Assembly (NCBI GenBank): GCA_902482185.1
Contig: CABSZR010000072.1
Span: 1-7,008 of the forward strand
Direction: 5' to 3'
DNA length: 7,008 nt
Source of the DNA: an uncultured Collinsella sp.
Lineage (GTDB): Bacteria > Actinomycetota > Coriobacteriia > Coriobacteriales > Coriobacteriaceae
Shown one piece after another: positions 1 through 5,873 of the stretch (its first letter is position 1; every line of letters begins with the position of its first letter). A program made the position numbers and the translations under genes. Below the pieces are notes generated by a model. The model did no database searches. It worked only from the letters and a program-made list of their open reading frames with translations, and was not told the DNA's origin.

Positions 1-24
1 GCCAAGCTCGTGGACGAGCGCTAG
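1..24 (+). CDS. Possible C-terminal end of a plus-strand gene (partial)
   Basis: Reading from the first base, the sequence gives seven codons (AKLVDER) and then a TAG stop. All seven are codons typical of a GC-rich genome, and a hairpin that could end transcription follows about 30 bases later. This would make the gene convergent with the ABC exporter operon. Seven codons are too few to identify a product, and the call rests mainly on the stop codon plus the terminator position. It could equally be noncoding. Confidence 0.3.
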   Translation, partial: AKLVDER

Positions 25-56
25 AAGCGGACGGCCACCGACAACATTGACGCCAA

Positions 57-96
57 CACAAAAGGCACGCCAGGGAATCCGCCCCCGGCGCGCCTT
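57..96 (-). terminator. Intrinsic terminator after the exporter operon, possibly bidirectional
   Basis: The arms AAGGCACGCC (62-71) and GGCGCGCCTT (87-96) pair over 10 positions, with one G-U wobble when read on the minus strand. On that strand the stem is followed by TTTTGTGTT, as expected for Rho-independent termination about 40 bases after the exporter stop codon. On the plus strand the stem is followed by CTTTTC, so it could also stop a gene entering from the left. Confidence 0.65.
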
Positions 97-134
97 CTTT
101 TCGATGTGACATGCGGGACTGCCCCTTTGCCACC

Positions 135-2135
135 TTATGCGAACTGGCTTAGGTAGAGGTCGGCATAAGCGCCCTCGGCAGCCAGCAGCTCCTTGTGCGT
201 GCCCTGCTCGATAATGTTGCCGTGATCCATGACCAGAATCAGGTCGGCATCCACGATCGTCGACAGACGGTGCGCGATCACAAAGCTCGTGCGCCCGCGC
301 ATAAGCGCGTCCATGGCGCGGCCGATGGCGAGCTCGGTGCGCGTGTCCACACTCGACGTCGCCTCGTCCAGGATGAGGATCGCCGGGTTGTTGAGCAACA
401 CGCGCGCGATGGTCAGCAGCTGACGTTGGCCCTGGCTGATGCTCTCGGCATCGTTAGCCACACGCGTGTCGTAGCCCTGCGGCATAGTGCGCACAAAGAA
501 GTCGACCTGAGCGGCACGCGCGGCCGCGACAATCTCCTCGCGCGTCGCCTCGGGACAGCCATAGGCGATGTTCTCGGCAATGGTGCCATCGAACAGCCAG
601 GCGTCCTGCAACACCATGCCAAACTGCTGGCGCAGCTCGCCGCGGTCCATGCGGCTCGTGTCCACACCGTCGAGGGTAATGCGGCCACCGTCGATCTCGT
701 AGAAGCGCATGAGCAGATTGATGAGCGTGGTCTTGCCCGCGCCCGTGGTTCCCACCACCGCGATCTTTTGGCCCGGCTCGGCGGCAAACGACACGTCGCG
801 CATGAGCGGCTTGTCGGGCGCATAGCCAAAACGCACGTGTTCAAAGGCAACACGGCCCTCCACCTTGCCCGGCAGCTTGGCGGCGGCCGCCGGCAACGGA
901 TCGGCTTCCATCTCGGGCTCGTCGAGCAGGTCGAACACGCGCTCGGCGCTCGCCAGCGCGCTCTGCAGCGAGTTAAAGGTAAACGACAGCTGCGTCATGG
1001 GCTCGGATGCCTCGTAGATAAACTGGAAGAACGCCTGGAACACGCCGACGGTCATATGCCCGGCAACCAACATACTGCAGCCCACAAGCGCAATCACGAT
1101 TTGCGCCAAGCGGCCGATAAAGCGCACTGCGGGACCGACGGCGTTAATCATAAAGTCGGCCTTGGTGCTCACGCGCGCCAGCTCCTTCGAAGCCTCGTGC
1201 ACCTCGGCAGAGCTCTGGCGCTCGCGGTTAAACGCACGGATCACCAGACGACCCGAGTAGCCTTCCTCGACCGCGCTCGTAATCTTGGACACCCACTCCT
1301 GGCGCTCGCCCGTCACATCGTGCGTGCGGCGCGAAACGACCTTCGTCACCAGCAGCGAAAGCGCCGTAAAGAACAAAAAGACCAGCGTGAGCGGCACGCT
1401 AAACACGAACATTACGCTCACGGCGCCCACCACGGTACCGATCGACACCAGAAGCTGCAGCAAGCCACGCTGCATGCTTTCGGACATCTTGTCCAAGTCG
1501 TTGGTCGCACGGCTGACGACCTCGCCGGGACGATGCGCGTCAAAGTAGGCAAGCGGCAGACGGTTGAGCTTTTGTGCGATGCGGTTGCGTAGGCGCAGGT
1601 TGAGGCGCTCGGCAACGCTCGACATCAAAAAGCTCTGGAGTGCGTAGAACGAGGCGGCGGCGGTCCAGATCATAAAGTAGATGAAGATGGTCCTGCCGCA
1701 GTTCTCCCAGGTAATGCTGAAGGTAGTGTTGTTGGCAAACGCCAGCTTCATGTGCCCCCACAGCTCATCGATCACGCGGGCGCTGTAAGCCGGCGCCGCG
1801 GTGTTAAAGATGACATAGAACACGATGCTCGCGAACACGATATAGAAGCGCCAATGGTCGCCGGCGGCTTCGCTCCACAGGCGGCGCACCGTCGCCCAGG
1901 TGTCGCGGGGCGTCTCGTCCTCGTCCTCGTCGTCAACGTCGCGCATGCGCTCCGCCTCGGCGCGGGCGCGCTCGTCCTCGGCGCGCTCGTTTTCCTCGTA
2001 GAGTGCCTGGCGGCGAGCCTCGCGCTCCGCCGCCTTGGCGGCTTCGTCCAGGTCGGGCGCGACACCCGTCTCCTCGACTGCCTCTGCAACCGAGGCATCA
2101 TCGGCGATGCCCTGCTTCTTGAGCCCCTCGGTCAT
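135..2135 (-). CDS. ABC exporter half-transporter with consensus ATP site and charged N-terminal extension
   Basis: This is a fused membrane and ATPase subunit of an ABC exporter, 666 residues from the chosen ATG. Residues 1-90 are a highly charged Ala/Glu/Arg/Asp-rich extension that ordinary half-transporters of about 580 residues lack. Six membrane helices follow; I place them near 98-119, 148-169, two between 224 and 265, and two between 337 and 380. The ATPase domain shows Walker A GTTGAGKTT (462-470), Q-loop Gln510, signature ISQGQ (566-570), Walker B ILILD with catalytic Glu591, and switch His622. All catalytic residues are present, while the signature deviates from LSGGQ. It should pair with the preceding gene product as a heterodimer in the cytoplasmic membrane and export drugs, lipids or peptides; the substrate is not visible. 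The start at 2135 is preferred to GTG 2144 because the Shine-Dalgarno sequence covers that GTG. Confidence 0.93.
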   Translation of the reverse strand: MTEGLKKQGIADDASVAEAVEETGVAPDLDEAAKAAEREARRQALYEENERAEDERARAEAERMRDVDDEDEDETPRDTWATVRRLWSEAAGDHWRFYIVFASIVFYVIFNTAAPAYSARVIDELWGHMKLAFANNTTFSITWENCGRTIFIYFMIWTAAASFYALQSFLMSSVAERLNLRLRNRIAQKLNRLPLAYFDAHRPGEVVSRATNDLDKMSESMQRGLLQLLVSIGTVVGAVSVMFVFSVPLTLVFLFFTALSLLVTKVVSRRTHDVTGERQEWVSKITSAVEEGYSGRLVIRAFNRERQSSAEVHEASKELARVSTKADFMINAVGPAVRFIGRLAQIVIALVGCSMLVAGHMTVGVFQAFFQFIYEASEPMTQLSFTFNSLQSALASAERVFDLLDEPEMEADPLPAAAAKLPGKVEGRVAFEHVRFGYAPDKPLMRDVSFAAEPGQKIAVVGTTGAGKTTLINLLMRFYEIDGGRITLDGVDTSRMDRGELRQQFGMVLQDAWLFDGTIAENIAYGCPEATREEIVAAARAAQVDFFVRTMPQGYDTRVANDAESISQGQRQLLTIARVLLNNPAILILDEATSSVDTRTELAIGRAMDALMRGRTSFVIAHRLSTIVDADLILVMDHGNIIEQGTHKELLAAEGAYADLYLSQFA

Positions 2136-2136
2136 G

Positions 2137-3873
2137 CTACTCACCTCCCTTCATCTGCGATTCCGCGATAGCGCGGTACACCTCGCAGGTTTCCATGAGC
2201 TCGTCGTGCGTGCCTAGGCCCACGATCTCGCCGTCTTTGAGCACCACGATCTGATCGGCATGCAAAATAGTCGAGATACGTTGCGCGATGATGAGCACCG
2301 CGGCATCGCGCGTCTCGTCCTGCAGCGCATGGCGCAGGGCGGCATCGGTCTTAAAGTCCAGGGCCGAAAAACTGTCATCGAAGATATATAGATCGGCATG
2401 CTTCATGAGTGCGCGGGCGATCGCCAGGCGCTGGCGCTGACCGCCCGAGAAGTTCGTGCCGCCCTGGGATACCGGAGTATCGAGCCCCTGGGGCTGATCG
2501 AGCACAAAGGTGCTCTGGGCAACCTCCAGCGCATGGAGCATGTCAGCCTCGGTCGCGCCCTCGTTGCCAAAGCGCAGGTTGCTCGCCACCGTACCCGAGA
2601 ACAGCCACGCCTTCTGCGGCACGTAAGCGATATGCCCGCGAATCTCACCTTGCGAAAGGTCGCGCAGATCGATGCCATTCAGGCGAATGGCGCCCTTCGT
2701 GGCATCGTGGAAACGCAACAAGAGCTTGGCCACCGTTGACTTGCCCGAGCCCGTTGAGCCTACAATCGCCGTGGTCTGGCCACGGCGACAGGCAAAGCTC
2801 AGGTCGCACAGGGTGTCCTCGTCGGCATCGTCAAAACGGAACGACATATGGTCGAACACGGCAACCGCGTCGGCACCATCTGCGGACTCAGGCGCCCCGT
2901 CGCCCAGCGTTGCCTTGCCGTCCACGATGCTCGGCTCGATTTCGAGCACCTGTTGCGCGCGGTTGAGGCACGCCGCGGCGCGCGGAAGCGTCAGAATCAC
3001 CATCTGCGCCATCATCACAAAGAACAGGATCAAGATCGCGTATTCCAACACGGCCGAGATGCTGCCGATTTGCATGGCATGGGCGCCTACGCGGTTGCCG
3101 CCCACCCACAGCACCGCCACCTCGGCGATGTTCATCAAAAAGAAGCTGGAGCTGTCGAGACCCACAAACAGGTGGTTGACCTTGATGGCGTTGGCCGCGT
3201 AATCGCTAAACACCTCGTCCAGGCGCCGCTCCTCGTGGCGCTCCTTGTTAAATGCGCGGATGACGCGCACGCCCACGATGTTCTCGCGCAGCACCACGTT
3301 CATGCGGTCGATAAAGCTCTGCAGGCGCATAAAGATCGGCGCGGCGTTAGCCACCGTAAAGACCGCCGCCACCAGCACGATCGCAACCACCACGCCCAGC
3401 AGCGTGCCCATGGCGGGATCGATGAACCAGGCAAAGATGATGCCTGCCACGGCCAAGAACGGCACCGGCAGCACCAACTGAATCGCCTGAAGGACAGCTT
3501 GCTGAATCACGTTGATGTCGTTGAGCGAGCGTGTGATCATCGAACCCGTGCCAAAGCGCTCAAAGTCGCTGGCGGACAGCTCGAGCGACTTGTCGTACAC
3601 GGCATTGCGGATATCGCAGGCCACGTTGGCGGCCAGGCGCGCCGAAAGATAGCAGCCCAGCACCGTGCCGCCGCTGGCCATGCCGGTCGCGATAAGCATG
3701 TACAGGCCGTTGCGTAAAATATAGTCGACATCGCCCGTGGTAATACCGGTGTTGACCATATTCGCCAGCATCGTGGGAACCAACAGCGTACCGACGTTAT
3801 CTATCAGCACCGCAAACAGCGTCACCGCAATCAGACCGCGGTACGGCCTCATAAACCTCATTAAGAGTCGCAT
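2137..3873 (-). CDS. ABC exporter half-transporter with degenerate ATP site
   Basis: This 578-residue subunit has a standard exporter layout: six membrane helices in the first 300 residues (clear ones near 14-35, 55-75, 135-150, 155-173, 243-258 and 275-295) and an ATPase domain from about 335. Walker A is GSTGSGKST (372-380), Q-loop Gln420, signature FSGGQ (475-479) and Walker B LYIFD (495-499). The catalytic Glu is replaced by Asp500 and the switch His by Gln531 (IAQRIS). The same two changes are known in the degenerate-site subunit of heterodimeric exporters such as TM287/288. Its intact signature should complete the good ATP site of the partner. The gene begins within the marR gene (13-base overlap) behind a GAGGGGG ribosome site. 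Met5 at 3861, which forms TAATG with the marR stop, is an alternative start but lies too far from that site. Confidence 0.93.
   Translation of the reverse strand: MRLLMRFMRPYRGLIAVTLFAVLIDNVGTLLVPTMLANMVNTGITTGDVDYILRNGLYMLIATGMASGGTVLGCYLSARLAANVACDIRNAVYDKSLELSASDFERFGTGSMITRSLNDINVIQQAVLQAIQLVLPVPFLAVAGIIFAWFIDPAMGTLLGVVVAIVLVAAVFTVANAAPIFMRLQSFIDRMNVVLRENIVGVRVIRAFNKERHEERRLDEVFSDYAANAIKVNHLFVGLDSSSFFLMNIAEVAVLWVGGNRVGAHAMQIGSISAVLEYAILILFFVMMAQMVILTLPRAAACLNRAQQVLEIEPSIVDGKATLGDGAPESADGADAVAVFDHMSFRFDDADEDTLCDLSFACRRGQTTAIVGSTGSGKSTVAKLLLRFHDATKGAIRLNGIDLRDLSQGEIRGHIAYVPQKAWLFSGTVASNLRFGNEGATEADMLHALEVAQSTFVLDQPQGLDTPVSQGGTNFSGGQRQRLAIARALMKHADLYIFDDSFSALDFKTDAALRHALQDETRDAAVLIIAQRISTILHADQIVVLKDGEIVGLGTHDELMETCEVYRAIAESQMKGGE
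2141..2149 (-). promoter_or_regulatory. Ribosome binding site that fixes the start of the second exporter gene
   Basis: The minus strand reads GGGAGGTGA, then seven bases later than its core the ATG at 2135-2133 (eight bases after GGGAGG). The site lies inside the last codons of the first exporter gene (encoding Lys-Gly-Gly-Glu), and that gene's TAG stop is one base before the ATG. This arrangement suggests translational coupling, giving balanced amounts of the two subunits. Confidence 0.8.
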
Positions 3874-4373
3874 GTGTCCCCCTCGCCCTTATCGTCAGCC
3901 TCGTTCTCGGCGACCACTTGCCGTTTAAATGCCTCGCACTCTTCGTTCAGAACGTGGGAGAACTTACCGACCAAGCGCATGATCTCGCGCTGTTCCCACG
4001 GCTCGAGCGCCTCGAATGCCTGTTGCTCGGCTTTTTGCGCCGGCAACGCGTAGCGCTTGGCAAACTGCACGCCTTCTTCGGTCAGTCGCACAACCTTGTT
4101 CTTACGACTGCCCTCGGCAAACTCCAACGTCGCAAGCCCTCGCGCCCTAAGCGTCTTAATCGCCGAATTGATGGTCTGTTTGCTGTAGAACCATTCACTC
4201 GTCAGCCGACTCACGGCAACGCTTCCGCCCGCTGCACTCGTGTCGACGAGCATCCAGTAGGCGCAGTCCGAAAGACCGCAAGTGCGCGCGAACTCCGAAT
4301 AGATACGAACAAGCCCGTTGAGCATCCGGTCGAAATCGACCGGGCTAACTGTACTATTCATCTCTCCCGCCAT
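3861..4373 (-). CDS. MarR-family winged-helix transcriptional regulator
   Basis: A 170-residue protein of usual MarR size. An N-terminal dimerisation helix region is followed by a winged helix-turn-helix: recognition segment around 52-80 (VSRLTSEWFYSKQTINSAI), the wing at 81-98 (LEFAEGSRKNKVVRLTEEG) and a long C-terminal dimer helix. MarR proteins bind operators as dimers and usually repress neighbouring genes until a ligand binds. It is the first gene of the operon with the two exporter halves and overlaps the next start by 13 bases, so it probably controls them and itself. The start is uncertain: Met1 (4373) has no visible ribosome site, and Met5 (4361) has GGGAG only two bases upstream. 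Family membership is secure; the ligand is unknown. The C-terminus is acidic and contains one Cys near the end, besides Cys32 and Cys37. Confidence 0.88.
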   Translation of the reverse strand: MAGEMNSTVSPVDFDRMLNGLVRIYSEFARTCGLSDCAYWMLVDTSAAGGSVAVSRLTSEWFYSKQTINSAIKTLRARGLATLEFAEGSRKNKVVRLTEEGVQFAKRYALPAQKAEQQAFEALEPWEQREIMRLVGKFSHVLNEECEAFKRQVVAENEADDKGEGDTCDS

Positions 4374-4377
4374 TCGA

Positions 4378-4427
4378 TAGTCCGAGTTTTGACCAATTCA
4401 TATCTCTACATTAGTCCGAGTTTTGAC
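4378..4427 (-). repeat. Pair of identical 16-bp direct repeats, candidate MarR operator
   Basis: On the minus strand GTCAAAACTCGGACTA occurs at 4427-4412 and again, without mismatch, at 4393-4378, 34 bases apart. Each copy is part of an imperfect dyad: the upstream one reads TAGTC-N8-GACTA. The upstream copy fills most of the -35/-10 spacer, and the downstream copy lies between the predicted transcription start and the marR start codon. Binding there would block transcription. The repeat is seen directly; the link to MarR is inferred from position. Confidence 0.7.
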
Positions 4428-4436
4428 TATCGTCAA
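4408..4436 (-). promoter_or_regulatory. Promoter of the marR-exporter operon
   Basis: The minus strand has TTGACG at 4436-4431 (five of six matches to the -35 consensus), a 17-base spacer and TAATGT at 4413-4408 (weak -10, but with the key first T, A and last T). Transcription would start near 4401, about 28 bases before the marR ATG. The first operator repeat lies within the spacer. Confidence 0.55.
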
Positions 4437-4478
4437 TAAGATTGTTGTTTATGGTCGGCTCTACATAAGCATATCGAC

Positions 4479-4513
4479 AAAAAGACCGCCGGCGCGGGGG
4501 CGGCGCCGGCGGT
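4479..4513 (-). terminator. Strong intrinsic terminator after the 96-residue gene
   Basis: ACCGCCGGCGC (4485-4495) and GCGCCGGCGGT (4503-4513) form a perfect 11-bp GC-rich stem with a seven-base loop. On the minus strand the stem is followed by CTTTTTGT. It lies 27 bases past the stop codon of the 96-residue gene and separates that gene from the marR operon promoter. Confidence 0.9.
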
Positions 4514-4539
4514 TGCGAGAGAATATCGAGTGTTGGCTG

Positions 4540-4830
4540 TTAAGCAGCGACGGCCTCGTAGACCGTGGCACCCGAGAAGCTGTCGTGCAGGCTCTTGCCG
4601 CAGATCCACGGCAGTTCGACGACCTCGCAGACCGTGTTGACCAGCTCGGAGCAGTCAGTAAAGTGGCCCTTATCGTTGAGGGCCTCGCAATCCTGAACAC
4701 GCCAATAGCCATCGGTGTGCGTGATGTAGTACTCGTGATCGTTGATCGACACGAAAGCGCGCGTCTTGGAACGCAGCAGCTTCAGAAATCCTTCGAAGTC
4801 GGTCTCGACGACATCTCCAGCCTGGAACAT
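4540..4830 (-). CDS. Unrecognised 96-residue soluble protein with four cysteines
   Basis: I do not recognise this family. The product has 96 residues, no signal peptide and no membrane segment, and is moderately acidic. It begins MFQAGDVVETDFEG and contains a Tyr/Trp-rich centre (YYITHTDGYWRV, 34-45) followed by four cysteines at 48, 60, 68 and 77 that are not spaced as CxxC pairs. The start at 4830 is well supported: AGGAGG sits at 4843-4838, seven bases before the ATG. A longer frame from TTG 4905 lacks a ribosome site. The gene stands alone between its own leader and a strong terminator, and is divergent from the nitroreductase gene. That it is a real gene is likely from the ribosome site, terminator and sensible amino-acid composition. 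Its role is open; the tyrosine-rich middle looks like a small beta-rich fold. Confidence 0.8.
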   Translation of the reverse strand: MFQAGDVVETDFEGFLKLLRSKTRAFVSINDHEYYITHTDGYWRVQDCEALNDKGHFTDCSELVNTVCEVVELPWICGKSLHDSFSGATVYEAVAA

Positions 4831-4849
4831 GATGTTACCTCCTGGCCCG

Positions 4850-4864
4850 GCGCCAGCATGGCGC
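4850..4864 (-). other. Short hairpin just upstream of the ribosome site of the 96-residue gene
   Basis: GCGCCA (4850-4855) and TGGCGC (4859-4864) pair perfectly around a three-base loop. The hairpin ends six bases before the AGGAGG ribosome site. It may keep that site open or protect the message; this is inference from position. Confidence 0.45.
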
Positions 4865-4865
4865 G

Positions 4866-4905
4866 TTGATAAACGTTGGTGCTCCTTTAGTAAAACCTTT
4901 ATCAA
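4866..4905. repeat. Eight-base inverted repeat in the leader of the 96-residue gene
   Basis: TTGATAAA at 4866-4873 and TTTATCAA at 4898-4905 are exact reverse complements separated by 24 bases. They could be a spaced pair of protein binding half-sites or the base of a stem-loop in the leader RNA. Nothing in the sequence decides between these. Confidence 0.4.
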
Positions 4906-4955
4906 AGCTTATGCGCACATCATTTAGGCAAGTGGTAAAAACCGCAGGGTAGACG

Positions 4956-4972
4956 GGATAAAACGTTTAACC
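4956..4972. promoter_or_regulatory. Imperfect 17-bp dyad between the divergent genes, candidate operator
   Basis: GGATAAAACGTTTAACC is symmetrical at six of eight pairs around the central C and contains the perfect palindrome AAACGTTT (4961-4968). GGGAT and ATCCC (4955-4959 and 4973-4977) give a further flanking symmetry. It lies between the 96-residue gene and the nitroreductase gene, where a regulator could act on both. Its half resembles the GATAAACGTT at 4868-4877. Confidence 0.35.
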
Positions 4973-4983
4973 ATCCCACCGGT

Positions 4984-5012
4984 TTGTCACATTCTGGCTG
5001 AAGTTTTATGCA
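4984..5012 (+). promoter_or_regulatory. Weak candidate promoter for the nitroreductase gene
   Basis: TTGTCA (4984-4989) is five of six to the -35 consensus and is followed after 17 bases by TATGCA (5007-5012), which matches only the first half of a -10 box. Transcription would begin near 5019, giving a leader of about 105 bases. No better candidate is visible on this strand. Confidence 0.3.
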
Positions 5013-5123
5013 AACCAACTTTTCCACTTGGCAGCTTGCATTGTTTGGGGCCGACTGCGCGATTACGGCTACGGCACGACGGGTAAGAACGGAGCATCTG
5101 CAATGTCATCGCTAGGAGAACCC

Positions 5124-5645
5124 ATGGAGACCATCGAAGCGCTCATCCACCGCCGCAGCTGCCGCAAATACAGCGATCGCCCTGTCGAGACCGAGAAGCT
5201 CGCACGCATTATCGAAGCCGGTCAGTACGCGCCGAGCGGCATGGGACGCCAGCCGGTCACGTTCGTCGCCGTCACCGACCCCGCAACCGTCGAGCGCCTC
5301 TCGCAGCTCAACGCCCAAGTTATGGGCAGCGAGGGAGATCCCTTCTACGGCGCCAAGACCGTTGTGGTGGTGCTCGTCGACCGCAGCGTGCCCACGCACC
5401 TGGAAGACGGCTCGCTCGCCATGGGCAACCTGCTCAACGCAGCCTATGCGCTGGGCGTTGATTCGTGCTGGATTCATCGCGCCCACGAGGTTTTCGATTC
5501 GCCCGAGGGCCTGGAGCTACTGGCCAGTTGGGGTCTACCCGCCGACGGCAGCCTGCGCGGTGTCGGTCACTGCATTCTGGGCTATGCCGAGGACACGCTG
5601 CCCGAGCCCAAACCCCGCCGCGACAACGTGGTCTACGTAAGGTAA
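5124..5645 (+). CDS. Small FMN-dependent nitroreductase-family oxidoreductase
   Basis: This 173-residue protein belongs to the nitroreductase flavoprotein family, cytoplasmic homodimers that use FMN and NAD(P)H to reduce nitro compounds, quinones or similar acceptors. Visible family signs, in order: the N-terminal phosphate-binding RRSCRKY (10-16), APSGMGRQPVTFV (36-48), the helix GNLLNAAYALGVDSCWI (101-117) and LRGVGHCILGYA (144-155), which matches the usual ending GY near FMN. In the second motif the usual Asn before xQP (as in APSxxNxQPW) is Gly and the Trp is Val, so the active site may differ from classic members. The length fits the short branch of the family. Start: ATG 5124 has AGGAG five bases upstream and agrees with the family's usual beginning; ATG 5103 with GGAG eight bases upstream would add seven residues. 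It is the only plus-strand gene of the region and is followed by a hairpin terminator. Substrate unknown. Confidence 0.9.
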   Translation: METIEALIHRRSCRKYSDRPVETEKLARIIEAGQYAPSGMGRQPVTFVAVTDPATVERLSQLNAQVMGSEGDPFYGAKTVVVVLVDRSVPTHLEDGSLAMGNLLNAAYALGVDSCWIHRAHEVFDSPEGLELLASWGLPADGSLRGVGHCILGYAEDTLPEPKPRRDNVVYVR

Positions 5646-5724
5646 TTAGTTCCGCCATTCTACCGAACGACGGGCTCGTTGACGCTGCGCGGGCCGCATT
5701 CACGCCAATCTGACGTTCAATTTC

Positions 5725-5760
5725 GAGGGCGCGACCAGAAGGTCAGCGCCCTCTCATTTC
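5725..5760 (+). terminator. Likely terminator of the nitroreductase gene
   Basis: GAGGGCGC (5725-5732) pairs with GCGCCCTC (5746-5753), and GACC (5733-5736) with GGTC (5741-5744) around an AGAA loop, with one bulged A at 5745. The stem of 12 pairs is followed on the plus strand by TCATTTC, a poor T-tract. The minus strand lacks a T-run after the stem, so it is assigned to the plus strand. It starts 80 bases after the stop codon. Confidence 0.6.
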
Positions 5761-5825
5761 ACGTCACCTTGGCGCAAATGCGGCTCGCTCGCTTTTGGCG
5801 ACTGACATCGAATGAGCCACTGTCT

Positions 5826-5865
5826 TGGGCAGCTAAAAAAGCCCCGTCCCAAATTAGCTGCCCCA
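5826..5865 (-). terminator. Hairpin with an internal T-run after the 191-residue gene
   Basis: GGGCAGCTAA (5827-5836) and TTAGCTGCCC (5854-5863) form a perfect 10-bp inverted repeat with a 17-base loop. Read on the minus strand, the loop contains TTTGGGACGGGGCTTTT and the T-run continues into the second arm. It begins 11 bases after the stop of the 191-residue gene. A terminator is the simplest reading, although the T-run is inside rather than after the stem; a dispersed repeat element is the alternative. Confidence 0.45.
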
Positions 5866-5873
5866 CTCGCAAC

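Noticed and set aside
195..1592. A long plus-strand open frame (465 codons) opposite the second exporter gene
   Set aside because: It is the antisense of a well-identified ABC gene; the product is an implausible His/Arg/Gln-rich chain and no ribosome site precedes it. Long antisense frames are expected in GC-rich genes.
2136..2144. GTG at 2144 as the start of the second exporter gene
   Set aside because: The GTG lies within the ribosome binding site itself. The ATG at 2135 has correct spacing.
2848..3717. A 289-codon plus-strand open frame opposite the first exporter gene
   Set aside because: Same reason: antisense to a firm gene, His-rich composition, no known motif and no ribosome site.
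4423..4869. A 148-codon plus-strand open frame opposite the 96-residue gene
   Set aside because: It runs through the marR promoter and the strong terminator, and its composition is that of a shadow frame. The minus strand has the convincing ribosome site.
4831..4905. A longer form of the 96-residue protein starting at TTG 4905
   Set aside because: No ribosome site precedes the TTG, and the added residues would be encoded by the leader hairpin and the AGGAGG site.
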